Assembly (NCBI RefSeq): GCF_037044555.1
Contig: NZ_CP146275.1
Span: forward strand, 724,501 to 788,500
Length of the DNA stretch: 64,000 nt
Direction: 5' to 3'
DNA from: Pelagibacterium nitratireducens
Lineage (GTDB): Bacteria > Pseudomonadota > Alphaproteobacteria > Rhizobiales > Devosiaceae
The translations under genes and the position numbers were made by a program. Positions 34,545-48,372 of this stretch are shown here, piece by piece (positions within the stretch are counted from its first letter, which is position 1; each line of letters begins with the position of its first letter). A model generated the notes under the pieces. That model searched no databases, was not told where the DNA came from, and saw only the letters and a program-made list of their open reading frames with translations.

Positions 34545-35693
34545 ATGGTCATGTGGCGTTCCATAGTTGTTTTTCTGGTGCTCGCGCTTTCGGCGTCCGG
34601 CGTTTTGGCGCAGGAGCGCAGCACGCGCACGCTGTTCGAGGTGCTGTTCGGTTCGGGGAATGAAGAGCAGCAGAGCCAGCCGCAAGAGCCGGTCACGTCG
34701 CAGCCCCGGCCCCAGGCCCAGCCTGCGCCCCAACCCCGGCAGGCCGAGCCGCCTGAAACCAGCGAAGTGGAAAAATCGGACAATGCACGTCGGGTAGCCG
34801 TGTTCGGGGATTCGCTGGCCGTCGATCTGGCGCGAGCGCTGGAGCGGCTCTATGCGGACAATCCCGAAATATCGGTCCGCGAGCAGGCGGTCGGATCGTC
34901 GGGCTTTGTACGCAACGATTTTTTCGACTGGAACGCGGCGATCGAGGACGAGGTGATCGCCGACAGCTTCGATGTCGCGGTGGTGGCCATCGGGATCAAT
35001 GACCGGCAGGCACTCGACGGGGCCGAGGCGCTGTCGGACCCGTGGCGCAGTGCTTATCGGGACCGGATCGATGCGTTTCTGGCCGACATCAACGCGGCCG
35101 GGAAGGAAGTCGTCTGGCTCGAATTGCCGCCGATGCAACAGCCCAGCTATGGGGCTGCCATGGCGCAGATTTCCTCCATCCACAAGGCGGCGGTCAATGC
35201 GGCTGGCGGGGCGTGGGTGGAGACCTATGACCGCTATCTGGGCGAAGATGGCGGCTACAGCGCCGATGGACCGGATCTGAACGGCAATATCGTGGATATG
35301 CGCAAGGGCGACGGCATCCATTTTTCTGCGGCCGGCGCTGACAAGCTGGCCTTTTATATCGACAGGGCGATGGGTTCGGGCGGCGGTGGCCGGGTCAGCC
35401 TGTCGGGCAGCACCTCGGAGGTCGCCGACCTGCTGGCGGGGACAGATGCCGCCGGGATGGTCCGGCCGCCCTATCAAGGGCTCGACCAGATGCGGCTGGT
35501 CGAGATGGCCAGTTTCGTGCAGGACCTTGGCGGTGCGGCGCAGAGGGCGAACGATCTTATCGTGGCGGGGCAGGCCACGGCGGGAACGCGCGGTTTTGCG
35601 CTCGAGGACATGCTCGATGCGCCGGTGGGACGGGTGGATGCGTTCGGCTTGGGTCGGGCCGAAACAATTATCGAAAACCCCGGTGGGCGTTGA
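34545..35693 (+). CDS. SGNH/GDSL-like hydrolase (DUF459)
   Basis: A 382-residue periplasmic protein with signal peptide (IVVFLVLALSASGVLAQ), then a Gln/Pro-rich linker at about 45-75. The SGNH core follows: RVAVFGDSLAVDL with the nucleophile Ser, VVAIGINDRQ with Asn, and KGDGIHFSAAGADKLA with the Asp-His pair. DUF459 proteins are linked to cell-envelope polysaccharide or peptidoglycan de-acylation, which suits the position behind a transglycosylase. A strong terminator follows 1 base after the stop. Confidence 0.82.
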   Translation: MVMWRSIVVFLVLALSASGVLAQERSTRTLFEVLFGSGNEEQQSQPQEPVTSQPRPQAQPAPQPRQAEPPETSEVEKSDNARRVAVFGDSLAVDLARALERLYADNPEISVREQAVGSSGFVRNDFFDWNAAIEDEVIADSFDVAVVAIGINDRQALDGAEALSDPWRSAYRDRIDAFLADINAAGKEVVWLELPPMQQPSYGAAMAQISSIHKAAVNAAGGAWVETYDRYLGEDGGYSADGPDLNGNIVDMRKGDGIHFSAAGADKLAFYIDRAMGSGGGGRVSLSGSTSEVADLLAGTDAAGMVRPPYQGLDQMRLVEMASFVQDLGGAAQRANDLIVAGQATAGTRGFALEDMLDAPVGRVDAFGLGRAETIIENPGGR

Positions 35694-35694
35694 G

Positions 35695-35727
35695 AAAAAA
35701 GCCCCGGAGTTTGTCCGGGGCTTTTTT
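35695..35727. terminator. Bidirectional rho-independent terminator between the SGNH gene and gltD
   Basis: A6, GCCCCGG, seven-base loop, CCGGGGC, T6. Perfect seven-base-pair GC stem with A-run and T-run on opposite sides, so it works for both converging transcripts. Confidence 0.92.
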
Positions 35728-35746
35728 CTGATTCAGATCGAACAGA

Positions 35747-37171
<1,425 letters not shown>

Positions 37172-37183
37172 TGGCTTTCTCCT

Positions 37184-41899
<4,716 letters not shown>

Positions 41900-42313
41900 A
41901 TCAGGTCCTCGCCAAAGTTAACGGAAGGCAAGCCAATTCACCGTCCGTGCAGGTCGCTCGTTCGGGTCGTACAAGGATCAATGTACGGCTCGGGTGAGCA
42001 GACCGGTTTATTTACACTGGAGCGGCGCTGCATCCAAATGGCCGCTCAAATGAACCCCTATCGGGTTCCACCGGGCCGCTCCTCCTCTTGATGGGCGGGC
42101 TTTGACCGGCGACACAGATCGGGCCGGGAGACGGTCGATGCTGCGATTTTCTGCCAAGACACTCCTTAGCACAGTCTCTGTGTGAAGGATTGCCTGTCAT
42201 TTGTCAATAATGGACAGCAATGCTGCCCTAAAATTTGCGCGACACTCGCAGATTTTTTGCGCGGCGGCAAGTTCGGCCTGCCGATTTTAGGATGGGCAGA
42301 CTAAAATGGCAAA
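41900..42313. other. Non-coding region upstream of gltB
   Basis: A stretch of about 410 bases between gltB and the dps terminator. I see no convincing gene or riboswitch. An imperfect inverted repeat TGTCATT / AATGGACA near 42197-42218 is the only notable motif. A long antisense frame to gltB runs into the left end but is a shadow. Confidence 0.4.
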
Positions 42314-42341
42314 CGGGCGCGCCCGGTCAGGGGCGCGCCCG
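42314..42341 (-). terminator. Hairpin terminator after dps
   Basis: CGGGCGCGCCC, loop GGTCAG minus its ends, GGGCGCGCCCG: an eleven-base-pair perfect stem 26 bases downstream of the dps stop. The minus strand continues GTTTGCCATTTTAG, only moderately T-rich. Confidence 0.65.
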
Positions 42342-42367
42342 CTCACAATGGAAAAATCCCGCCTTCT

Positions 42368-42847
42368 CTATTCGAGGTGGGATTTGATGAACCACAGGTT
42401 CTTGTCGAGATCGCGCGAGAAGGCGGTCAGGATATCGGCGGCGTCGGCGTCACCGGCTTCATCGGTGGCGTCGATATCCTCGCGGACCTGATTGGCGAGC
42501 GCTGCGTAGCGTTTGGCCAGTTCGGTCAGGTGGTCATTGGTTTTGCGGATATCGGTGGGGTAGGCATCAAGCGTTGTCTGTTTGGCGACGATCTGGGAGG
42601 TGCCCAGGGCAATGCCGTCGAGCTGGGCAACGCGCTCGGCGATCACATCGACATGAGTGTCGAGGCTGGCGCGCATGGGGTCGAGCATTTCATGGATTGC
42701 AATGAAATCGGGGCCCTTGAGATTCCAGTGGGCCTGCTTGGTGATCAACGCCAGATCGATGGCATCGGCGAGGCGGGCGTTGAGGATGTCGATCACCACT
42801 TTGCGGGCATTGCCATCCTTGCCCAGGGAAATTGAGGGAGTGGCCAT
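42368..42847 (-). CDS. dps: Dps ferritin-like DNA-protection protein
   Basis: A 159-residue protein forming a 12-mer that stores iron and coats DNA in stationary phase or oxidative stress. The inter-subunit ferroxidase ligands are in KQAHWNLKGPDFIAIHEMLD (His, then Asp and Glu in the following helix). AKRYAALANQVREDIDATDEAGDADAAD forms the later helices. The N-terminus is short. It lies downstream of hsp20 on the same strand but behind that gene's terminator. Confidence 0.92.
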   Translation of the reverse strand: MATPSISLGKDGNARKVVIDILNARLADAIDLALITKQAHWNLKGPDFIAIHEMLDPMRASLDTHVDVIAERVAQLDGIALGTSQIVAKQTTLDAYPTDIRKTNDHLTELAKRYAALANQVREDIDATDEAGDADAADILTAFSRDLDKNLWFIKSHLE

Positions 42848-42916
42848 TTTTGAAAATTCCTTCTGCTGAAAACTGTCGGCTAATCAACACCGATGAGTGG
42901 TGTCGGGTTCCGTGGG

Positions 42917-42951
42917 CAAAAGAAAGGCGCGGTCCCTTTCGGAACCGCGCC
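42917..42951 (-). terminator. Rho-independent terminator after hsp20
   Basis: On the minus strand GGCGCGGTTCC, loop GAAAG, GGACCGCGCC with one bulge, followed by TTTCTTTT. It lies 24 bases after the hsp20 stop and separates it from dps. Confidence 0.85.
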
Positions 42952-42974
42952 CTGATGTCTGAGGGAAAGGCCGT

Positions 42975-43427
42975 TTAGTTGACGGTCTTGTCCTCGATCG
43001 TCTGGGGTGCGCTGGAAATCTCGATCTGGCGCGGGCGCTTGGATTCGGGCAGTTCGCGCTTGAGATCGATGTGCAGCAGGCCGTTTTCGAGCGAAGCGCC
43101 GGAGACCTCGACATGCTCGGCAAGCTGGAAGCGCAATTCGAAGGCGCGCTCGGCTATGCCGCGATGGAGGAATTCGCGCTTGTCACTGGCACCCGAGGCA
43201 CGCGAGCCCTTGACCTGCAGGTTGTTTTCCTTGGTCTCGATGGCAATGTCGCCAGACGAGAAACCGGCGACCGCGATGGTCACGCGGTAGGTATCCTCAC
43301 CGGTGCGCTCGATATTGTAGGGCGGGTAGGATTTCGCGTCTTCGGCGACCAGGGTGTCGAGGCGTGAGAACAGGCGGTCGAACCCGACGGTGGAGCGGTA
43401 AAAGGGCGAAAAATCAAGACGTTGCAT
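42975..43427 (-). CDS. Small heat-shock protein, Hsp20/IbpA family
   Basis: A 150-residue chaperone. The N-terminal FSPFYRSTVGFDRLFSRLD matches IbpA-class proteins. The alpha-crystallin domain spans about 38-125, from YNIERTGEDTYRVTIAVAGF to ASLENGLLHIDLKRELPE. A short tail with RQIEISSAP carries the I-x-I anchoring motif. It binds unfolding proteins as an ATP-independent holdase. Its 5' leader carries a heat-shock promoter and a ROSE-like thermosensor (separate entries). Confidence 0.92.
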   Translation of the reverse strand: MQRLDFSPFYRSTVGFDRLFSRLDTLVAEDAKSYPPYNIERTGEDTYRVTIAVAGFSSGDIAIETKENNLQVKGSRASGASDKREFLHRGIAERAFELRFQLAEHVEVSGASLENGLLHIDLKRELPESKRPRQIEISSAPQTIEDKTVN

Positions 43428-43470
43428 TTTCAGTGTTCTCCTGAGTGTAGCAAGAACGTTTAGCTATGCT
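43428..43470 (-). promoter_or_regulatory. ROSE-like RNA thermometer in the hsp20 leader
   Basis: The Shine-Dalgarno AGGAG (43442-43438) is preceded across a six-base loop by TTGCT (43453-43449). Pairing them gives U-A, C-G, G-G, U-A, U-G. This is the ROSE arrangement, in which a U(U/C)GCU motif masks the ribosome site through a mismatched G-G pair and melts on warming. The leader is about 100 bases, as expected. Confidence 0.7.
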
Positions 43471-43540
43471 GCCGGGTCGGAGCTCCCATTTGAGGCGAGC
43501 GGTTTCCGGCGGCATCCCCGGGTCATCCGGCGGACAGCGT

Positions 43541-43571
43541 AAAGATAGGAACCGCCAATTTGCCGTTCAAG
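43541..43571 (-). promoter_or_regulatory. RpoH (sigma-32) promoter of hsp20
   Basis: On the minus strand CTTGAAC at 43571-43565 and CCTATCTTT at 43549-43541. The spacing CTTG-N18-CCTATCT matches the alphaproteobacterial RpoH consensus. Transcription would start near 43533, giving a leader of about 105 bases. Confidence 0.75.
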
Positions 43572-43681
43572 AGGCGCAAAAATGCCCGGCTGAATTGAAT
43601 ATGAACGGGGCACTCAGGGAGCGGTCAGGCGGGGCGGGTTAGAAGGGTGCATGTGATGCCGGAAACGGTGTCATAACAAAG

Positions 43682-43737
43682 CGCAGGCGCCGTTCACCGC
43701 CCCCCGCAACGGCGTCTGCGCATCGCTTTCGCGATGC
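43682..43737. other. Two tandem hairpins between hsp20 and the hydrolase gene
   Basis: CGCAGGCGCCGTT pairs with AACGGCGTCTGCG with one mismatch (43682-43719). Overlapping it comes GCATCGC, TTTC, GCGATGC (43720-43737). Neither has a T-run. Together with the next element they form three hairpins within 140 bases. Confidence 0.5.
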
Positions 43738-43748
43738 ATATTATTGCC

Positions 43749-43817
43749 GCGTGTCCGAACCGAAGAACCGGCAAGCACCCCCGTTCAAGCCGGGGGCAGG
43801 CTTTTTTCTGGACACGC
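43749..43817 (+). repeat. R2-like palindromic element with internal terminator-like hairpin
   Basis: Outer arms GCGTGTCC (43749-43756) and GGACACGC (43810-43817) are perfect and sit as in R2. Inside is CCCCCG (43778-43783) pairing with CGGGGG (43791-43796), followed by GCAGGCTTTTTT. On the plus strand this looks like a rho-independent terminator, but no plus-strand gene precedes it. It is a diverged R2 relative or an independent element. Confidence 0.45.
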
Positions 43818-43883
43818 TTTGTAGTGCCTCGTTTACCCGGCCCCGCTATTGTCGCTGAGACGCCCAACAGACAATCGGTGCAT

Positions 43884-44861
43884 ATGGACGCGACGCCCAC
43901 TGGACACGAGTTTGTCCACCTTGAGAACAATCCCATCCCCAAAGGCGCCCGGTCGGGCTTTTTTTCGACCAGCGACAAGGTTCGGCTGCGCTACGGCCTT
44001 TTCCCAAAACAGGGTGGTGGCGCGCGGGGCACGATCGTTCTGGTGCAGGGGCGCACCGAGTTCATCGAGAAATATTTCGAGACTATAGGCGATTTCCAGA
44101 AGCGCGGATTTGCCGTCGCGACATTCGATCTGCGCGGGCAGGGCGGGTCGGACCGGCTGATTGGCAATCGGCGCCACGGGCATGTGGAAAATTTCGACGA
44201 CTACTGGACCGATCTTCACGATTTTCACAAGGGCATCGTCCTGCCCGACTGCCCGCCTCCCTATTATCTTGTCGGGCATTCGACGGGGGGACTGGTCGGG
44301 CTTCTGGCGGCAACGCGCGACCGGCTGATGTTTGATCGGGTGTTTTTGTCCTCACCCATGGTGAGCCTGCCGGGGTTGCCCTTTTCGCTCAAATGGTCGT
44401 CGCGGCTGGTCGATGCAGCACGGTTTTTGGGACTATCCACGGTGCCGGTGGGGCGGCGCGAGGACAAGGCGCAGACCGAAGCGGGGTTCGAGGGCAATCC
44501 GCTGACTTCGGACAAGGCCCGCTATATGCGCAGCGTCGAGATATTGAAGGCACGACCCGATCTTTCTATCGGGCTTCCCACGCTGGGCTGGATCGGATCT
44601 TCGCTGGCCGCAATGCGCCGGGCCAATGGGGACGATTTCCCAGCCCGGCTCAAGATCCCCGTCTTCATCTGCGCGGCGGCACTCGACAGTGTTGTCGAGA
44701 CCGGCGCGACCGAATCCCTGGGGCTGCGGCTGCGGGCCGGGCATCATGTGATAATTTCGGGCGCACGGCACGAACTGTTCATGGAGACCGACGCCATTCG
44801 TGCGCAGGTCTTTGCCGCGTTCGATGCCTTTGTGACCGAACAGAGTGGTGATGAGCGATGA
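43884..44861 (+). CDS. Alpha/beta hydrolase, lysophospholipase/monoacylglycerol lipase type
   Basis: A 325-residue hydrolase without signal peptide. TIVLVQGRTEFIEKYFETIGDFQKRGFAVATFDLRGQGGSDR is the opening of the PldB group. The nucleophile elbow is LVGHSTGGL (Ser near residue 134), and the late Asp and His are in AALDSVVE and SGARHELFME. It probably cleaves lysophospholipids or monoglycerides. The start at 43884 is chosen because the longer frame would translate the upstream hairpins. The GFA gene starts in its stop codon. Confidence 0.83.
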   Translation: MDATPTGHEFVHLENNPIPKGARSGFFSTSDKVRLRYGLFPKQGGGARGTIVLVQGRTEFIEKYFETIGDFQKRGFAVATFDLRGQGGSDRLIGNRRHGHVENFDDYWTDLHDFHKGIVLPDCPPPYYLVGHSTGGLVGLLAATRDRLMFDRVFLSSPMVSLPGLPFSLKWSSRLVDAARFLGLSTVPVGRREDKAQTEAGFEGNPLTSDKARYMRSVEILKARPDLSIGLPTLGWIGSSLAAMRRANGDDFPARLKIPVFICAAALDSVVETGATESLGLRLRAGHHVIISGARHELFMETDAIRAQVFAAFDAFVTEQSGDER

Positions 44862-45277
44862 ATGGTGCAAACGGAGCGAGAGGCTCGTGTCAGTGCGGCA
44901 CGATAACATTTACCGTTTCCGGTTCCTTCGACAGTTTCTTTTTGTGCCATTGCAGCCGATGCCGCAAGGATACGGGCTCGGCCCATGCGGCCAACCTGTT
45001 TTCCTCAACGGCGGTTCTGGAATGGGTGAGCGGGGCGGACAGTGTTCGCACCTACCGTGTGCCCGGCACTCGGCATGAGAAGAGTTTTTGCATCGGCTGC
45101 GGGGCTGCCGTCCCCATTATCCAGATGAACGGCCAACTGCTGGTTGTGCCGGCGGGCAGTCTCGATACCGAGATCGCCATCGCGCCCACTGGTCATATTT
45201 GCGTTGGCGATGCGGCGGAATGGGACGAACAACTGTCCCAAGCGCCACGATTCGACGGACTACCCGGGCCGGGTTAG
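44858..45277 (+). CDS. GFA family zinc protein (glutathione-dependent formaldehyde-activating enzyme-like)
   Basis: A 139-residue Mss4-like protein with zinc-binding cysteines in GSCQCGTITF, FLCHCSRCRKDTGS and FCIGCGAAVP. The family includes Gfa, which forms S-hydroxymethylglutathione, but most members are uncharacterised. The ATG overlaps the hydrolase stop (ATGA), so the two are translationally coupled. It converges with hisN. Confidence 0.85.
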   Translation: MNGANGARGSCQCGTITFTVSGSFDSFFLCHCSRCRKDTGSAHAANLFSSTAVLEWVSGADSVRTYRVPGTRHEKSFCIGCGAAVPIIQMNGQLLVVPAGSLDTEIAIAPTGHICVGDAAEWDEQLSQAPRFDGLPGPG

Positions 45278-45331
45278 GCCTTTGTTCGGCGGTCTGAATG
45301 GCACCTTTTGGCTAGGGGCGTGTACTGTTCC

Positions 45332-46153
45332 CTACTCCAGCATGGCGTCGCGCAGGACGCGCATTGCTTCTTCGTGCAGCTGTTCGGTTGCGGCGGCGAT
45401 GCAGGTGCCGCCCATTTCGGCGCGGCCGCCATCCCAGGTGGTGACGATGCCCCCCGCTGCCTCGATGATGGGGATCAAGGGGGCGATGTCGACATCCTTG
45501 AGGCCCGCTTCGACGACGAGGTCAATATGGCCGGAGGCCAAAAGGCAATAGGCGTAGCAATCAAGCCCGTAGCGAACCTGCAGGGCGCGGGCGTTCAGCT
45601 CGGTCCAGGCGGAAAGATGGGGCCCGGTGAACATATCGGGGTTGGTGGTGCTGGTGCGGGCCTGTGACAGCCTGGTCACGGCGCTGACGGCGGCAGGGAC
45701 GCGCGCGCCGTTATGGGTGTGTTCGAGCCTGCCGCCCACAGCCAGCCAGCGTTCGCCGGTAAAGGGCTGTTCCATGAGCCCGGCAATGGCCTTGCCCTGA
45801 TAGGTGAGCCCGATCAACGTGCCCCAGACGGGAACGCCGGAAATGAAGGCTCTTGTGCCGTCTATGGGGTCGATGATCCAGTTGAACCGGGTCGTGGTGT
45901 CTTTTGTGTCCCATTCTTCCCCGATGATGCCGTGATCGGGGAAGCGGGCGGCAATCGCTTCGCGAATGCGGGTTTCGGCTTCCCGGTCAGCCTCGGTGAC
46001 CGGGTCGAAGCCGGATGAAAACTTGTTATCCACAGCAAGTTGGGTTCGGAACCGGCCTAAAGTCGAGGTTCGCGCGGCGTCGGCGCCAGCGATCAGGGTC
46101 TGGGTGATGGCCTCGTCGCTGAGACCGGCTGGTGACGAAATTGTCATGGACAT
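45332..46153 (-). CDS. hisN: Histidinol-phosphatase / inositol-monophosphatase family
   Basis: A 273-residue Mg-dependent phosphatase. Metal ligands are in DPVTEADREAE, GEEW and WIIDPIDGTRAFISGVPVWGTLIGL, with the last in YGLDCYAYCLLASGHIDLVVEAGLKDVDIAPLIPIIEAAGG. The FISGVPVWGTLIGL wording and VEAGLKDVDIAPL are those of the HisN branch, which removes phosphate from L-histidinol phosphate. A general inositol phosphatase is the alternative. Start at 46153 or 46147. Confidence 0.83.
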   Translation of the reverse strand: MSMTISSPAGLSDEAITQTLIAGADAARTSTLGRFRTQLAVDNKFSSGFDPVTEADREAETRIREAIAARFPDHGIIGEEWDTKDTTTRFNWIIDPIDGTRAFISGVPVWGTLIGLTYQGKAIAGLMEQPFTGERWLAVGGRLEHTHNGARVPAAVSAVTRLSQARTSTTNPDMFTGPHLSAWTELNARALQVRYGLDCYAYCLLASGHIDLVVEAGLKDVDIAPLIPIIEAAGGIVTTWDGGRAEMGGTCIAAATEQLHEEAMRVLRDAMLE

Positions 46154-46467
46154 CCAAAATCTTGCGGGAAAATGAGTGTAATCGGTTGCAAAACCGCTTC
46201 CTTAACAGTGGGTTTACAGAAGTGATTCCTTTTTGCAACAGCGCATGCCGATTGCATACATCATCCCTTTGGCGGACTTGCGCTTTGGTGAAATAAGGTT
46301 CAAACACGATATTGCATGATGGATTGGTGGTTCTTTCGGCTCTTGCCGTTTCTCTTGAGCCGCCAATGTTTCCTCCCTTGACTTGGGCCGCCCAGAGCGG
46401 CCCACTCTTTTCCTTCTGTGGCCGCCCGGCGCGGAACACCCTTTTCCTTCCCCAGATATTTCGTGAT
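46154..46467. other. Non-coding region between hisN and the N-formylglutamate amidohydrolase gene
   Basis: A 314-base AT-richer region between two minus-strand genes. The clearest structure is GGGCCGC (46385-46391), CCAGA, GCGGCCC (46397-46403) followed on the plus strand by ACTCTTTTCCTT. It could end a plus-strand small RNA, or simply be a spacer hairpin. A smaller GCGGTTTTGCAACCG-like hairpin lies near 46176-46191. Short frames here have no recognisable family. Confidence 0.4.
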
Positions 46468-47385
46468 TTATTCGGCGGCCAGTTGCGTGCGCGCCAGCGA
46501 AACCGCATCGAACCGCACCAGCGTTCCCAGAAGGGTTTCGGCAAGCTGCTGCATGGCTGAAAAGCCCTGATGCTTTTGCAGGGTCAATTCGTGCATGTAG
46601 AGGTGGCGGGAAAATTCGATCTGGATGGCGTGGATGCCATATTGGGGCCGGCCATAGGCGCGGGTGGTGTGTCCGCCGGCATAGGGGCGGTTGCGGGCGA
46701 CTTTCAGGCCAGCGCCCGCGAACACTGCTTCCACAGTATCGATAAGGACCGGCGCACAGGTTGTACCGTAGCGGTCGCCCAGCACGACGTCGGGAGCCAG
46801 ACGGTCATTGCCGCGATTGAGGCGCGGCATGGAATGGCAATCGACCAGGACGGCCACGCCGAAATGGCCGAGCGTTTCGCTCAACAGGGTTTGCAGGGTC
46901 TTGTGATAGGGCTTGTAGATGCCCTCAATGCGCATCAGCGCGTCTTCGAGCGCCAGGCGCTCACGATAGATGGGGCGATTCTCCGAAACGATGCGGGCAA
47001 TGGTGCCCAGACCCGCCGCGATGCGCGGCGAGGTCGTGTTGAAATGTTCGGGCAGGGGATCGCGGAACATCTTGGGATCGAGTTCATAGGGCTCGCGGTT
47101 CACGTCGAGATAGGCGCGGGGGAAATTGGCGCGCAAGAGCGGTAGCCCCATATGGGGCGCGCGCCCAAAAATCTCGTCGACCCAGGCGTCTTCGGACTGG
47201 CGGATGGCCATTTCGTTGAGCCGGGAGAGTTTTAAGAACCGGGCGGGATAATCGCGGCCCGAATGGGACGAATTGACGATGATGGGAGCAACCTGTCGCC
47301 TTGGGCGGATTGTTTCAAAGGCAGGTCTGTCGGAATAGTCTGATTGCACACCCAACCCCTTGATGGCGCGGTCGTTGAAATGCAA
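46468..47385 (-). CDS. N-formylglutamate amidohydrolase family protein
   Basis: A 305-residue zinc-dependent amidohydrolase. Motifs are PIIVNSSHSGRDYPARFL, RSEDAWVDEIF (as RQSEDAWVDEIF), ANFPRAYLDVNREPYELDP, VDCHSMPRL and GIHAIQIEFSRHLYM, all characteristic. The family hydrolyses N-formyl-L-glutamate or other N-formyl or N-acyl compounds. No other hut genes are nearby, so histidine breakdown is not certain. It diverges from cpdR, with 136 bases between. Confidence 0.87.
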   Translation of the reverse strand: MHFNDRAIKGLGVQSDYSDRPAFETIRPRRQVAPIIVNSSHSGRDYPARFLKLSRLNEMAIRQSEDAWVDEIFGRAPHMGLPLLRANFPRAYLDVNREPYELDPKMFRDPLPEHFNTTSPRIAAGLGTIARIVSENRPIYRERLALEDALMRIEGIYKPYHKTLQTLLSETLGHFGVAVLVDCHSMPRLNRGNDRLAPDVVLGDRYGTTCAPVLIDTVEAVFAGAGLKVARNRPYAGGHTTRAYGRPQYGIHAIQIEFSRHLYMHELTLQKHQGFSAMQQLAETLLGTLVRFDAVSLARTQLAAE

Positions 47386-47521
47386 GTTTGCAACGCGGCA
47401 ACGCGCTTGTCCACAAAAGCAAAGCGGGATGAGGCGATTGTGACTGTTGCATGGGCCTTAGCTTTCGTAAAACATGCGAATCAAACCAGTTGCGGCTGGG
47501 ACAAAGACACTGGGACCTTTC

Positions 47522-47893
47522 ATGAGCCAATCGTTGAACCGGATTTTGCTGGCCGAAGACGACGCCGACATGCGTCGGTTTTTGACCCGGGCGCTCAAGA
47601 ATGCCGGCTATGACGTGGTGGCGTTCGACAATGGAAAATCGGCCTATGAGCGGCTGCGCGAGGAACCCTTTACGCTGCTTTTGAGCGACATCGTGATGCC
47701 GGAAATGGACGGGATTGAACTGGCGCGGCGCGCCACCGAACTCGACCCGGATCTCAAGGTGATGTTCATCACCGGTTTTGCCGCCGTGGCGCTCAACCCC
47801 GACAGCGAAGCCCCCAAGGGCGCCTCGGTGCTCTCCAAACCTTTCCATCTGCGCGAGCTGGTGGGGGAAGTGGAGCGGCTGCTCGCCGCTTAG
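47522..47893 (+). CDS. cpdR: CpdR-type single-domain response regulator
   Basis: A 123-residue receiver domain without output domain. RILLAEDDADMRRFL gives the acidic pocket, LLLSDIVMPEMDGIELARRATELDPDLKVMF the phospho-acceptor Asp at residue 56, and LSKPFHL the conserved Lys. Wording is nearly that of Caulobacter CpdR. Unphosphorylated CpdR is an adaptor that lets ClpXP degrade cell-cycle proteins; phosphorylation through the CckA-ChpT relay switches it off. The start at 47522 is preferred over the upstream ATG. R1 copy A starts in its stop codon. Confidence 0.93.
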   Translation: MSQSLNRILLAEDDADMRRFLTRALKNAGYDVVAFDNGKSAYERLREEPFTLLLSDIVMPEMDGIELARRATELDPDLKVMFITGFAAVALNPDSEAPKGASVLSKPFHLRELVGEVERLLAA

Positions 47894-48068
47894 GTTGTGC
47901 GGATAGCTGGGTGATGGTGGCCTGCAAATCGCAGTCTTTTGCGCTTCCGGTATTCACGTACCCGAGTCCACCGGACCTTCGATAGCCGGTCATCACTCTC
48001 AAAGACTACAATATTCGCTGGCGCGGACCTTCGGTTCGGCTCACCCTGACCCAACTCTCCACACAACC
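47893..48068. repeat. R1 intergenic palindromic repeat, copy A, full length
   Basis: A 176-base imperfect palindrome. The left end (47893-47922, GGTTGTGCGGATAGCTGGGT onward) and right end (48038-48068, ending ACTCTCCACACAACC) are about 30-base inverted repeats. Inner arms GCAGTCTTTTGCG and CTCAAAGACTAC are also inverted. The first base is the last base of the cpdR TAG stop. Copies B and C are at 6142-6273 and 12771-12822. Confidence 0.8.
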
Positions 48069-48133
48069 TTGAAGCCGTCTAGCTGCCATAGGCGACGTAC
48101 GTCACAAGAGCTTCAAATAACGGCAAAAACCTA

Positions 48134-48162
48134 TTGACCGCGACTGGCGTTTTGTGGTGTAT
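48134..48162 (+). promoter_or_regulatory. Probable promoter of the first tRNA-Val gene
   Basis: TTGACC at 48134-48139, 17 bases, GTGTAT at 48157-48162. The -35 is strong and the spacing ideal; the -10 is weaker. Transcription would begin about 40 bases before the tRNA. Confidence 0.55.
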
Positions 48163-48209
48163 CCGCCCTGCGCTTCGCCTTTGGCGGGACGCGGATTTAA
48201 AGAAAGAGT

Positions 48210-48284
48210 GGGCGTATAGCTCAGCGGGAGAGCACTACGTTGACATCGTAGGGGTCACTGGTTCAATCCCAGTTACGCCCACCA
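48210..48284 (+). tRNA. tRNA-Val (anticodon GAC)
   Basis: The acceptor stem GGGCGTA/TACGCCC, D-arm AGCTCAGCGGGAGAGC-like, anticodon stem CTACG/CGTAG with loop TTGACAT (anticodon GAC), T-arm CTGGTTCAATCCCAG and an encoded ACCA end all fit. It reads GUC and GUU valine codons. Confidence 0.95.
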
Positions 48285-48311
48285 TTCATTCTCACCGGCC
48301 TGTCCGGGACT

Positions 48312-48334
48312 GCCTTGCAAGCAAGGCGATTTTT
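48312..48334 (+). terminator. Rho-independent terminator after the first tRNA-Val
   Basis: GCCTTG, loop CAAG, CAAGGC, GA, TTTTT. A six-base-pair stem with T-run, 27 bases after the tRNA. It suggests that the second tRNA may have its own promoter. Confidence 0.6.
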
Positions 48335-48372
48335 ATGGGCACCGTCGCAGTTTTCCGATGGATATGCCGAGC

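Noticed and set aside
43734-43883. Longer start for the lipase-like hydrolase
   Set aside because: It would translate through hairpins and the R2-like element; family similarity starts after 43884.
46214-46405. Short frame in the hisN upstream gap as a small gene
   Set aside because: No ribosome-binding site, no family, and it overlaps the hairpin; another frame is equally open.
47893-48068. R1 as an integron attC site
   Set aside because: attC sites start RYYYAAC and end GTTRRRY; R1 starts GGTTG and ends CAACC, the opposite order, and there is no integrase or cassette array.
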